Below, in pieces: positions 23,458-31,620 of a stretch of 64,000 bases of DNA (position 1 is its first letter; each line of letters begins with the position of its first letter). The notes below the pieces were generated by a model that made no database searches, was not told where the DNA came from, and saw only the letters and a list, made by a program, of their open reading frames with translations. This DNA comes from Stenotrophomonas sp. ESTM1D_MKCIP4_1 (lineage in GTDB: Bacteria; Pseudomonadota; Gammaproteobacteria; Xanthomonadales; Xanthomonadaceae): contig NZ_CP026004.1 in the NCBI RefSeq assembly GCF_003086895.1, positions 3,570,731 through 3,634,730 of the forward strand. Reading direction: 5' to 3'. The position numbers and the translations under genes are program-made.

Positions 23458-24588
23458 TTACTCCTTGGCCTTCGGCGCGGCGGCCGGCGTGGCCGGCTTC
23501 AGCACCGGGCGGTTCTGCCGGTCCACCGCCGTCACCGGCTGGCCCGCGCGCAGCAGGTGCCCGCCCGCCGCCACCACCCAGTCACCGGCAGCCACGCCGG
23601 ACAGCACCGGCACGCTGTGGCTGCCATAGGCACCGGTGGTGACGGTCACTGCCTTCAGCGTGCTGTTGGCCGGGTCCACCACCCAGACACTGGAAGTGCC
23701 ATTGGCGCCGCGCTGCAGGGCGGCCAGCGGCAGCTGCAGGGTGCCGTTGCGGCCCGCGCTGCTGAACACCCGCGCGCTCTGCCCCAGCTCGACATCGGCC
23801 AGCGCTTCGGCCGCCAGGCTCACCCGCGTGGCATAGGTCCGCGCCTGCGGATCGGCGGCGGCGGCGATCTCGCGGATCGTGCCCGGCAGACGCTGGCCCG
23901 GCCGGTTCCACAGTTCCACCTGCACCGGCTGGCCCACGGCGTAATCGCGCACGGTCGCTTCAGGCAGGTCGATCAGCACTTCGCGGGCGCCGTCGGCGGC
24001 CAGGTTGAAGATGGTCTGGCCGGCCGAGACGACCTGTCCGGCCTCGGCTTCGCGGCTGGCGATCACGCCATCGGTCGGCGCGCGCAGCTGGGCGTAACCG
24101 GCCTGGTTGCGCAGCACATCAAGATTGGCGCGCGCCGCATTGGCCTGGCCCTGTGCGGCCTTGAACGCCGCACTCTGCTGGTCCAGCTGCGAGCGGCTCA
24201 CCAACTGCTGGTCGGCCAGCACCTGGTAGCGCTTGAGGTCATCGCGGGTCCGCGCCAGGTCAGCTTCGGCCGCAGCCAGCTGCGCCTGCGAGGCGCGCGC
24301 CTGCAGCGCGAAGTCGGCCACGTCCAGCTCGGCCAGCACATCGCCCTGCTTCACCCGCTGGCCGGCATCGACATGGCGCTTGACCAGATTGCCGCCCACG
24401 CGGAACGACAGCGGGCTTTCCTGGCGCGCACGGATCGTGCCCGGGAACGCGGCGGCGCCCTGCCCGGCCTGTTCGCCCGGATGCACCACCAGCACCGGCA
24501 CCGCCGCCTGCGGCGCCTGCTCCGGCCCCGAACAGGCGGCCAGCGCCACCACCCACACCATACCGCCCAGCCAGCGCACGCTCTTCAT
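23458..24588 (-). CDS. smeO: RND efflux periplasmic adaptor lipoprotein (SmeO-like)
   Basis: A 376-residue membrane fusion protein. The lipobox LAAC places the lipid-anchored Cys at residue 19. Then come the barrel-sandwich halves (VGGNLVKRHVDAGQRVKQGDVL and its partner near LRAPTDGVIASREAEAGQVV), a coiled-coil hairpin rich in Ala/Gln/Leu at about 95-155, and a beta-barrel part. It links the RND pump to the outer-membrane channel. First gene of the leftward smeO-smeP unit; the ATG at 24588 lies 121 bases from the divergent regulator start. Confidence 0.88.
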   Translation of the reverse strand: MKSVRWLGGMVWVVALAACSGPEQAPQAAVPVLVVHPGEQAGQGAAAFPGTIRARQESPLSFRVGGNLVKRHVDAGQRVKQGDVLAELDVADFALQARASQAQLAAAEADLARTRDDLKRYQVLADQQLVSRSQLDQQSAAFKAAQGQANAARANLDVLRNQAGYAQLRAPTDGVIASREAEAGQVVSAGQTIFNLAADGAREVLIDLPEATVRDYAVGQPVQVELWNRPGQRLPGTIREIAAAADPQARTYATRVSLAAEALADVELGQSARVFSSAGRNGTLQLPLAALQRGANGTSSVWVVDPANSTLKAVTVTTGAYGSHSVPVLSGVAAGDWVVAAGGHLLRAGQPVTAVDRQNRPVLKPATPAAAPKAKE

Positions 24589-24656
24589 CGGTCAACGTCC
24601 TGAAAACGCAGGGTTCAAACGCGAGGGAGCCGGCACGGCGGCCGACCCGAATTTAG

Positions 24657-24702
24657 TAAACTGGCCGGTATAGTATAAATATCGAACCGCTTGGTCTAGT
24701 AT
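24657..24702. promoter_or_regulatory. Divergent smeO / smeRo control region with candidate operator
   Basis: An AT-rich patch in GC-rich DNA. TAAACTGG|CCGGTATA (24657-24672) is a dyad with 6 of 8 matching pairs, a plausible TetR-type operator. ACCGCTTGGT (24686-24695) is a second small dyad. TATACT on the minus strand (24672-24677) could be the -10 of smeO, and TAGTAT (24697-24702) that of the regulator. Operator overlap with the -10 would allow repression in both directions. All assignments are by eye. Confidence 0.4.
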
Positions 24703-24709
24703 TGTCGGA

Positions 24710-25387
24710 ATGAGTTCCCCCACTTCCCGCAAAGCGTCGGCCAAGCCTGCTGCCAAGGCCGCCGGTCCCGGGCGTCCGAAGGACCTCGGCAAGCGCGCGG
24801 CGATCCTCGAAGCCGCCAAGACCCTGTTCGTCGAGCAGGGCTATACCGGCGTGAGCATGGACAGCATCGCCGCGCAGGCGGGCGTATCCAAGCTGACCGT
24901 TTACAGCCATTTTGGCGATAAAGAGACGCTTTTCACCGAAGCTGTGCAGTCCAAGTGCATGGAAATGCTGCCGGACGCGCTGTTCGTGGCCGATGCAGAA
25001 GGCCCATTGCGCGACCAGTTGCTGGGCATCGGCCAGGCCTTTTTCGAGATGATCACCTCCGACGCGGCGATCTCGGTGCAGCGGGTGATGATGGCGCCGG
25101 AAACCGACGAGCGCCTGCGCGAGCTGTTCTGGCAGGCCGGCCCGGAGCGTACCTGCGAGGCGCTGGCCGATTTCCTGCGGTCGCGCACCGCGCGCGGCGA
25201 GCTGGAAATCACCGACTTCCGGCTGGCCGGCCAGCAGTTCCTGACCCTCATCAAGGGCGAAGTCCATATGAACCGGATGTGCGGCATGCCGCTGTCACCG
25301 GGGCAATGCGATGCTTCCAGCCACGTGCCCGACAGCGTCGATTTCTTCCTGCGCGCCTATGCGCCGCGAGGGGCTGGAACCGCCTGA
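24710..25387 (+). CDS. smeRo: TetR-family regulator of the efflux genes (SmeRo-like)
   Basis: A 225-residue regulator. After a basic Ala/Lys/Pro-rich N-tail, the TetR helix-turn-helix spans about residues 28-75 (AAILEAAKTLFVEQGYTGVS, then SIAAQAGVSKLTVYSHFGDKE). The C-terminal helical domain, of the TetR_C type seen in AcrR-like efflux regulators, should bind an inducer. The position divergent to smeO and upstream of pcm-tolC suggests local control of the pump, probably repression. Confidence 0.85.
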   Translation: MSSPTSRKASAKPAAKAAGPGRPKDLGKRAAILEAAKTLFVEQGYTGVSMDSIAAQAGVSKLTVYSHFGDKETLFTEAVQSKCMEMLPDALFVADAEGPLRDQLLGIGQAFFEMITSDAAISVQRVMMAPETDERLRELFWQAGPERTCEALADFLRSRTARGELEITDFRLAGQQFLTLIKGEVHMNRMCGMPLSPGQCDASSHVPDSVDFFLRAYAPRGAGTA

Positions 25388-25417
25388 AGCACGAAACTGA
25401 ACGAACCGGAGGTCGCG

Positions 25418-25537
25418 ATGACTTCCGGCACTGCGACCCCGGCCACCCGGCAGCTGATGCTCTGGGCGCGCCGCCGGCCTCCGGCACCGGTAAAATGGCC
25501 GGCCCACTGCGCTGGATTTGAACCTCATGACGATTGA
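25418..25537 (+). CDS. Possible 39-residue upstream reading frame of pcm
   Basis: ATG at 25418 is preceded by GGAGGT (25408-25413), the best Shine-Dalgarno match of this unit, though the spacing of 4 is short. The frame ends at TGA 25535-25537, 11 bases inside pcm, in another frame. The pcm start itself has only a weak site, so coupled initiation is possible. The peptide is not recognised. It could be a chance frame. Confidence 0.3.
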   Translation: MTSGTATPATRQLMLWARRRPPAPVKWPAHCAGFEPHDD

Positions 25538-26174
25538 TTACGCCCACGCCCGCGAACTGATGGTGGAACAGCAGATCCGTCCCTGGGACGTGCTGGACAT
25601 CAAGGTGCTCGACGTCCTTGCCCGCCTGCCGCGCGAGGCCTTTGTCGCCGACGCGCACCGGGCGCTGGCCTATGCCGATGTCGAACTGCCGATCGGCAAC
25701 GGCCAGAAGATGATGAAGCCGGTCATCGAGGGCCGTACCCTGCAGGCGCTGGATCTGCAGCCGGGTGACGAAGTGCTGGAAATCGGCACCGGCAGCGGCT
25801 TCCTGTCCGCCTGCATCGGCGCGCTGGCGCGCGACGTGCTGAGCCTGGAAATCGACCCGGAACTGGCCGCCGCCGCGCGTGCACGCCTGGACGCTTCCGG
25901 CCTGGGCACCAACGTCCGCGTCGAAGTGGCCGATGCACTGACCTGGCAGACCGAACGCCGTTTTGACGTGATCTGTGTCACTGGTGCGGTCGACGTCGTG
26001 CCGTCACAGTTTGCCTCGTGGCTGCGTCCGGGCGGTCGCCTGTTCGTGATCCACGGCCGCTCCCCGGCGATGGAAGCCCTGCTGGTCAAGGCCGATGGCA
26101 GCTCCGAATCGCTGTTTGAAACCGATATCGATTACCTGCGCGGTGCCGCCCCGGCACCCCAGTTCCACCTCTGA
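25527..26174 (+). CDS. pcm: Protein-L-isoaspartate O-methyltransferase-like protein
   Basis: A 215-residue class I methyltransferase of the Pcm family, which normally repairs isoaspartyl residues with SAM. SAM motif I is VLEIGTGSG (83-91). The substrate loop, usually LPIGxGQTISxP with the active-site Ser, reads LPIGNGQKMMKP (54-65), so the TIS residues are replaced by KMM and repair activity is doubtful. It lies between smeRo and tolC, ending 16 bases before tolC; this pcm-tolC pairing is known in S. maltophilia. Start ATG at 25527. Confidence 0.85.
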   Translation: MTIDYAHARELMVEQQIRPWDVLDIKVLDVLARLPREAFVADAHRALAYADVELPIGNGQKMMKPVIEGRTLQALDLQPGDEVLEIGTGSGFLSACIGALARDVLSLEIDPELAAAARARLDASGLGTNVRVEVADALTWQTERRFDVICVTGAVDVVPSQFASWLRPGGRLFVIHGRSPAMEALLVKADGSSESLFETDIDYLRGAAPAPQFHL

Positions 26175-26190
26175 GTCCAAGGAAGCCGCA

Positions 26191-27549
26191 ATGATCCGCC
26201 GATCCCTCGCTGTTGCGCTGGCCACTGCCCTGCTGCCGTTGTCCGCCCATGCCGCCGACCTGCTGCAGGTCTACGAGATGGCACGCAATGGCGATCCGCA
26301 ACTGTCGGCCGCCGAATCGACCCGGCTGTACGACAAGGAAGGCGCCGTGCAGGCGCGTGCCGCGCTGCTGCCGCAGATCAACGGCACGGCCTCGTTGAAC
26401 CGCACGCGCAGCGAAGCCAATGCCGATGCCAACTCCGGCTCGGTCACCAGCAAGCGCCGCAACTACACGATCGACGGCAGCCAGACGCTGTTCAACTGGA
26501 CGCAGATCAACAACCTGCGTTCGCAGCGCGAGCTGAGCAAGGCGGCGGATTTCACCCTCGATTCGGCCAACGACAGCCTGATCGTGCGCAGCTCGGCGGC
26601 CTACTTCAACGTGCTGGTGGCGATCGAATCGCTGAACGCCGCACAGACCAATGAAGCGGCCGCGAAGAAGCAGTTCGACTTCGCCGACAAGCGCCTGGAA
26701 GTGGGCCTGGCGCCGATCACCGACGTGCACGAAGCACGTGCCCAGTACGACCAGGCACGTGCCAACACCATCGTTGCGCAGAACACCCTGGCCGATAACT
26801 ACCAGGCACTGACCGAACTGACCGGCCAGCCGGTGGTCAACCTGAAGGGCCTGCCGGCCGATTTCCGTCCGGAAGTCCCGGCCAACCGCGGCAACATCAG
26901 TGAGCTGGTGCAGCAGGCGACCAGCCAGAACCCGGCGCTGAAGGCGCAGGAACTGAAGGTGAGCGCGGCCGAAGCCGGCGTGCAGGCTGCACGTGGCGGC
27001 CACTACCCGACCCTGTCGCTGGGCGGCAGCTGGGGCAAGAGCGCGACCTGGGGCGACAGCACCGGTGCCGGCTCGCTGTCCCCGGATGCACGCAGCAACA
27101 GCATCGGCCTGACCCTGAGCGTGCCGATTTTCTCCGGTGGTGCCACCCAGTCCGGCGTGCGCCAGGCGCTGGCCCAGCGTGACATCGCCCAGGACGGCTA
27201 CGAGCAGCAGAAGCGCGCGCTGGACCGTAACACCCGCAATGCCTACCAGACCCTGGTGCAGGGCATCAGCGAAGTGGAAGCCCGCCGCCTGGCGGTGGTC
27301 TCGGCACAGAGCGCGTATGACGCGTCGCAGGTCGGCCTGGAAGTGGGTACCCGCACGGTGCTGGACGTGATCCAGAACCAGCGCATCCTGTTCTCGGCGC
27401 AGCTGGATTACGCCAACGCGCGCTACACCTTCCTGCAGAATCGTCTGCTGCTGAGCCAGTCGCTGGGCGCACTGGACGTGGCGGAACTGCAGGACATCAA
27501 CCGCCTGCTGACCCAGGATGCCGGCAACCCGGCGACGACCACGAACTGA
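26191..27549 (+). CDS. tolC: TolC-family outer-membrane efflux channel
   Basis: A 452-residue precursor: signal peptide (1-22, ending AHAA), then two homologous OEP halves of long alpha helices and short beta strands that assemble as a trimeric channel-tunnel. Typical family pieces are LLQVYEMARNGDP near the N-terminus, LEVGLAPITDVHEARAQYD in the first half and LEVGTRTVLDVIQNQR in the second. It should serve SmeOP and possibly other pumps. ATG at 26191 follows AAGGAAG. A clean terminator follows the stop. Confidence 0.93.
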   Translation: MIRRSLAVALATALLPLSAHAADLLQVYEMARNGDPQLSAAESTRLYDKEGAVQARAALLPQINGTASLNRTRSEANADANSGSVTSKRRNYTIDGSQTLFNWTQINNLRSQRELSKAADFTLDSANDSLIVRSSAAYFNVLVAIESLNAAQTNEAAAKKQFDFADKRLEVGLAPITDVHEARAQYDQARANTIVAQNTLADNYQALTELTGQPVVNLKGLPADFRPEVPANRGNISELVQQATSQNPALKAQELKVSAAEAGVQAARGGHYPTLSLGGSWGKSATWGDSTGAGSLSPDARSNSIGLTLSVPIFSGGATQSGVRQALAQRDIAQDGYEQQKRALDRNTRNAYQTLVQGISEVEARRLAVVSAQSAYDASQVGLEVGTRTVLDVIQNQRILFSAQLDYANARYTFLQNRLLLSQSLGALDVAELQDINRLLTQDAGNPATTTN

Positions 27550-27573
27550 GTCGTCGCCTTCCGGCAGAAGAAG

Positions 27574-27599
27574 AAACCACCCGCAAGGGTGGTTTTTTT
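27574..27599 (+). terminator. Intrinsic terminator of the pcm-tolC operon
   Basis: AAACCACCC (27574-27582) pairs with GGGTGGTTT (27587-27595) around GCAA, followed by a run of T. It lies 25 bases beyond the tolC stop, and its A-tract also allows it to work for the leftward gene across the gap. Confidence 0.9.
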
Positions 27600-27655
27600 G
27601 TGGGCGGAGATGGATGGGAGGGCCATGCGTGGATGCCGTTCGCTGGCGGCCCACG

Positions 27656-28906
27656 TCATCCCTGCCAGAGCTGGATCTGGCGGGCCAGCGGCACCAGGCA
27701 CAACAACGCCGCCAGCGGTGCCACCAGACGGATCATCGCCGTGCGGTGCGGCGACACGTCGGCCGCCCCTCGCAGCAGCCCCAGGCACAGCACCGCCAGT
27801 ACCAGCAGCACGACGCATCCCGACGGCAGCGCCGCGTGCCCGGGCAACCAGGGCACCAGCAGCATGGCCAGCGCGGTCAGCCCCAACGCCATCCCCACCC
27901 GCCCCGGGGCGCGATCATCGCGGCCGGCACCGGCCTTCCACAGCGCCGGCAGCAGTTCCATGGCCAGCAGCAGCACCACCACCTGAAGTGCCGCCAGCCC
28001 AGCCCAGCCTGCCGCTGGCAGCAGGGGCAGCATCCACTCCAACTCCGGCACGCTCTGCACGGCCACCGACAGCGGCCGCGTGCTGTCCAGCGCCGCGAAC
28101 TGCACCAGGCCCGACTGCAGCGCCGCCAGCCCCATCAGCATCAGCATGGTACCCAGCACCGTGCCCCCGGCCACCCGGGTCAGCTGCCGGTGGGGCTGCT
28201 GCACCCGTGGGGCGAAAACCAGCAGCAGGCCGACGCTGGCGAAAACGCCCAGCAGGGGCACGGCAGCGGCAAGCACGCCGCCCAGACCGAAACGATGCGG
28301 CCCGGTGGCCGAGGGCAACCACGGTACCCAGTTGCCGTAGTGCACGTAGCGCGCCGCCACCGCGACAAGCATCAGGCCCAGGCCCACCTTCAGGGTCAGC
28401 AGTGCGCAGGCCACGTGTACCGCACGACGTGGCCGCAGCAGTGCCGCCACGCCCACCGGCACCAGCCCCAGCATTGCCGCCATCGACACCGGCAGCCAAC
28501 GCTGCGGCGGCTCCTCCAGCGCACTGGCGGCGGCATGGAGGTGGCGGGCGCCCGACTGCGCTGCACCGACCAGGGTGGCCAGCAGATCCAGCAGCAGCAG
28601 GCCCAGCAGCACAGCCGCAAGGCGTTGCCCGCACGCGATCTGCAGCAACCCCGGCAGCCCCGCGGCATCCGGTGAGCGCCGCATCACTTCGCGCAGGCAG
28701 AACAGCAGCGGCACTGTGCCCAGCGCCGCCAGCAACAGGCTCAGCACGATGGCCGGCCCGGCCCGTGCTGCCGTGTTCTGGCCCACCAGCGCAATCACGC
28801 TGCCACCGACCAGCAGGGCCAGCGCCAGCACCAGCAGCTGGTCGCGGCCGAATGGGTCCAGGGCCGCGCGCCCGCTGCGCAGATCGGCACCGCTGTCGTC
28901 CTTCAT
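27656..28906 (-). CDS. APC-like multi-helix membrane protein
   Basis: A 416-residue inner-membrane protein with about 11-12 hydrophobic helices, extremely Leu/Ala-rich. The beginning (LVGGSVIALVGQNTAARAGPAIVLS...) resembles helix 1 and 2 of amino acid-polyamine-organocation permeases, including a small-residue break in helix 1, but the usual GSGIFxxxG substrate motif is changed to GGSVIALVG. Transport substrate unknown. Start ATG at 28906 follows GGGAAC; an in-frame extension upstream to 29065 is hydrophilic, without hydrophobic character, and is not used. It is convergent with tolC. Confidence 0.6.
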   Translation of the reverse strand: MKDDSGADLRSGRAALDPFGRDQLLVLALALLVGGSVIALVGQNTAARAGPAIVLSLLLAALGTVPLLFCLREVMRRSPDAAGLPGLLQIACGQRLAAVLLGLLLLDLLATLVGAAQSGARHLHAAASALEEPPQRWLPVSMAAMLGLVPVGVAALLRPRRAVHVACALLTLKVGLGLMLVAVAARYVHYGNWVPWLPSATGPHRFGLGGVLAAAVPLLGVFASVGLLLVFAPRVQQPHRQLTRVAGGTVLGTMLMLMGLAALQSGLVQFAALDSTRPLSVAVQSVPELEWMLPLLPAAGWAGLAALQVVVLLLAMELLPALWKAGAGRDDRAPGRVGMALGLTALAMLLVPWLPGHAALPSGCVVLLVLAVLCLGLLRGAADVSPHRTAMIRLVAPLAALLCLVPLARQIQLWQG

Positions 28907-29420
28907 CGCAAGTTCCCTTGATGCCGCCCAAGCGTGGTCGACATCAGGCTGGCAGTCCGGACACGGGGACGGAATCAGAATCGGCCGACGGTGTGTCACG
29001 TTGTGATGGCAGACACGCGGCGGCAGCGCAACCCGGTCCATCAACGTCAGCGGGGATGGCATCAAGCAGACTTGAAACCGTTGAACGCGACAGCGCCAGC
29101 GTGGCCGGCCTGCGCATCAGTGCCATCAGGGCACGGCGGTCGCGCGTGGGCGCAGCTGTCGCATTTGCCGCTTGATCGTTGCCGGACCCGCTCCTATTCT
29201 CCTGCGCATTCCTTCTGCCCCAGAGGCCCCTGCTTGGACAGTCATAGTCGATCACGCTGCAGCACCTGAGCTGACGAACTCCTGACACCACGCCAGGTTC
29301 CGTCCGCACAGGACGGGACCCTGCCTGCCTTCCGGCCGGCCTTTTCCCTCTACATCGCAGCATCCACTACAACGGCCCGGGCAGGTGCCGCTGGCGTTTC
29401 CATTCGTCTGGAGATCGCCC
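28907..29420. other. 514-base region without a recognised gene
   Basis: It separates the leftward APC-like gene from a rightward small-protein/mgtE pair and must hold both promoters. A strong hairpin, GGTTCCGTCC (29296-29305) with GGACGGGACC (29311-29320), lies about 100 bases before the next start codon. I compared the leader by eye with the magnesium M-box and the yybP-ykoY manganese riboswitch patterns and could match neither. No convincing reading frame with ribosome site is seen. Confidence 0.5.
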
Positions 29421-30092
29421 ATGCGCCTTTTCGCTCTTCGTTTCATCCCTGTGCTGGTGGCGTTGCCGCTCAGCGCTGACGTCCACGCTGCCGCCAGCCT
29501 GCTGGTGGACGATGCGGGCACCACGCCCGCGGCCGAGTGCCAGCTTGAAAGCTGGCTGAGCCACCACACGAACCACCGCCAGGCCACCCTGGTGCCGGCC
29601 TGCGGGCTCGGCAATACCGAGTGGTCACTGGGCATCAGCCGGTTGTCCCATGGCCAGGGCATGCCATGGGCGCTGGGCGCCAAGCGCACCGTCGTGGGCC
29701 CGGAGGGTGATCGGCTGCGGGTGGCCATCAGTGCCGATGCCGGCAATGACGCGCGCTCCGGCAATGCCGCGAACTGGGGCGTCACCGTGCCGCTCAGCCT
29801 GCGCCTGGATACCGCAGGCCGCATGCTGCTGCACGCCAACCTCGGCTGGCGTGTCGAGCGCGATGCGCGCTACCTGACGTCGGGCATCGGCATGGAACTG
29901 CCGCTGCTGCCGCGCTGGTCGCTGCTGGCCGAAGGCGCCCGCGATGCTGCAGGCAGCCACGCAGTGCAGATGGGCGGGCGCCGCGAACTGGGTGCTGCCG
30001 GCGCAACCCTGGATGTACTGGCCGGCCGTCGCTTCGGCGATGCAGGCGAGCGCTGGCTGACCCTCGGCCTGAACCTGCCGCTGTCCCGGTAA
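29421..30092 (+). CDS. Small secreted protein, probably outer-membrane beta-barrel
   Basis: A 223-residue protein with a signal peptide (1-24, ending VHAA). The mature part is beta-rich, with alternating hydrophobic residues and short turns (for example MLLHANLGWRVERD, LTLGLNLPLSR at the end), like a small outer-membrane barrel. Two Cys (residues 40 and 61) could form a disulphide. I do not recognise the family. ATG at 29421 follows CTGGAG, the same ribosome-site context as mgtE 91 bases downstream, so the two may be co-expressed. Confidence 0.6.
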   Translation: MRLFALRFIPVLVALPLSADVHAAASLLVDDAGTTPAAECQLESWLSHHTNHRQATLVPACGLGNTEWSLGISRLSHGQGMPWALGAKRTVVGPEGDRLRVAISADAGNDARSGNAANWGVTVPLSLRLDTAGRMLLHANLGWRVERDARYLTSGIGMELPLLPRWSLLAEGARDAAGSHAVQMGGRRELGAAGATLDVLAGRRFGDAGERWLTLGLNLPLSR

Positions 30093-30183
30093 TGCCCTTG
30101 GCACTGCGCGTGCCCCTTTCCTCCCCGCCTTTTCCGCACGCGGCCCCATCGCCGGCGGCGTGCATTTCCCTGGAGATCGTTCG

Positions 30184-31566
30184 ATGAACCGTGAAGAGCT
30201 GATGTTTGCCATCCGTGCGTACCAGCGCAGCCGCAATCCCGAGGGCTTCGCGCTGCTCGCCCGCAGCAGCCACCCCTTGGACATGGCGGCAGCGCTGCAG
30301 GGGCTTCCCCCCGACCAGTTGGCACCGCTTCTGATGGCGCTGGACACGCAGGCGCGTGCCGATCTGTTCGCCCATTTCGATGGCGCGCTGCAGGACCGGC
30401 TGGTCTGCGCCCTGCCCCGCGGCCTGGTGCTTGAGCTGTTCGAGCACATGCCCGCCGACGACCGTGCGGACCTGTTCAACCGCATGGACGCACCGGATAA
30501 GCCCGGCCTGCTCGCCGCGCTCGACCGTGCCGAACGCGAGGACATCCTGTGCCTGTCCTCCTATGCCGAAGGCACCGTCGGCGCCGCCACCACCTCGGAC
30601 TTCGTCGCGGTGGACGCCGGCATGACTGTGGCGGAGGCCCTGGCGCACATCCGCGCCACCGCATCGGACAAGGAAACGATCTACGTCGTGTTCGTGCTCG
30701 ATGCGCGGCAGTCCCTGCGCGGCACGGTATCGCTGCGTGACCTGGTGCTGGCCGACGCCGGGTGCAGCATCGGCGACATCGCGCAACCCGACCCGGTCTG
30801 CGTGCACGCCGGCTGGCCGCAGGCACGGGCGTCGGAGATCATCCGCCGTTACGACCTGCTGGCCGTTCCCGTGGTCAACGACGACCAGCAGATGATCGGC
30901 ATCGTCACCGTCGATGACGCCATGGATATCGAGAAAGCGGAGGACGCCACGCAGCTCGCCCGCTTCGGCGGCACTGCCAGCATGGGCGGCAACGACCTGG
31001 ATGTGGTGTCCACGCCGCTGCGCACGATGTTCGGGGTGCGCGTGTTCTGGCTGGCGATGCTCACGGTGTTCGGCATCATCACCAGCACCTTCGTGGCCTC
31101 GCAGGAGGAACTGCTGAGCCAGGTGATCGTGCTGGCGGCCTTCATCGCGCCCATCGTGGACATGGGCGGCAACACCGGCAGCCAGTCGGCCACGCTGGTC
31201 ATACGCGCGATGGCGCTGGGTGAGCTGGAACTGAAGTGGCGCCACGTCTGGTTCGTGATCCGCCGCGAGATTCCGGTCGCGCTGCTGCTGGGCCTGTGCG
31301 TGGCGGTGCTGGAGGCGATCCTGGCCTACTTCAGCAAAGGTGTCGGCATGGAGGTACTGCTGGTGGTCGGCCTGAGCATGCTGGTCTGCACGGTCGCGGG
31401 CGGCATCATCGGCGCCCTGCTGCCGTTCGCGGCCCGCCGCATCGGCACCGATCCGGCCACGCTGTCCTCACCGCTGATCACCTCGGTGATGGACCTGCTG
31501 GGCGTGTTCATCTACTTCGGCTTCGCCTGGCTGTTCCTCGGCGATCTGCTGGCCACGGGCGCCTGA
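30184..31566 (+). CDS. mgtE: Magnesium transporter MgtE
   Basis: A 460-residue channel: an N-terminal helical domain (about 1-120) with repeated acidic PxxDxADLF units, two CBS domains (about 125-245) that sense cytoplasmic magnesium, a linker helix, and five membrane helices. The pore signature is PIVDMGGNTGSQSATLVIRA, and the last-helix segment is DPATLSSPLITSVMDLLG. It admits magnesium down the gradient and closes when magnesium is high. ATG at 30184 follows CTGGAGATC. It is convergent with waaA. Confidence 0.96.
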   Translation: MNREELMFAIRAYQRSRNPEGFALLARSSHPLDMAAALQGLPPDQLAPLLMALDTQARADLFAHFDGALQDRLVCALPRGLVLELFEHMPADDRADLFNRMDAPDKPGLLAALDRAEREDILCLSSYAEGTVGAATTSDFVAVDAGMTVAEALAHIRATASDKETIYVVFVLDARQSLRGTVSLRDLVLADAGCSIGDIAQPDPVCVHAGWPQARASEIIRRYDLLAVPVVNDDQQMIGIVTVDDAMDIEKAEDATQLARFGGTASMGGNDLDVVSTPLRTMFGVRVFWLAMLTVFGIITSTFVASQEELLSQVIVLAAFIAPIVDMGGNTGSQSATLVIRAMALGELELKWRHVWFVIRREIPVALLLGLCVAVLEAILAYFSKGVGMEVLLVVGLSMLVCTVAGGIIGALLPFAARRIGTDPATLSSPLITSVMDLLGVFIYFGFAWLFLGDLLATGA

Positions 31567-31583
31567 CGCCGCTCGCGGACCTG

Positions 31584-31620
31584 CACCTGCCGCCGCTCAG
31601 CTGCGCGGTGGCGGCAGGTG
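31584..31620. terminator. Hairpin between convergent mgtE and waaA
   Basis: CACCTGCCGCC (31584-31594) and GGCGGCAGGTG (31610-31620) make an 11-base-pair stem; the waaA stop codon lies in the loop, and the right arm is inside waaA coding sequence. There is no T-run, so termination strength is uncertain, but the position suits a two-way transcription block. Confidence 0.45.

Noticed and set aside
20136..23642. Long plus-strand open frame opposite smeP
   Set aside because: The translation is His/Gln/Arg-rich low complexity, the mirror of RND codons; smeP on the other strand has full family motifs.
28907..29420. Magnesium (M-box) or yybP-ykoY riboswitch before mgtE
   Set aside because: I could not find the conserved core of either class by eye; only a plain hairpin is supported.
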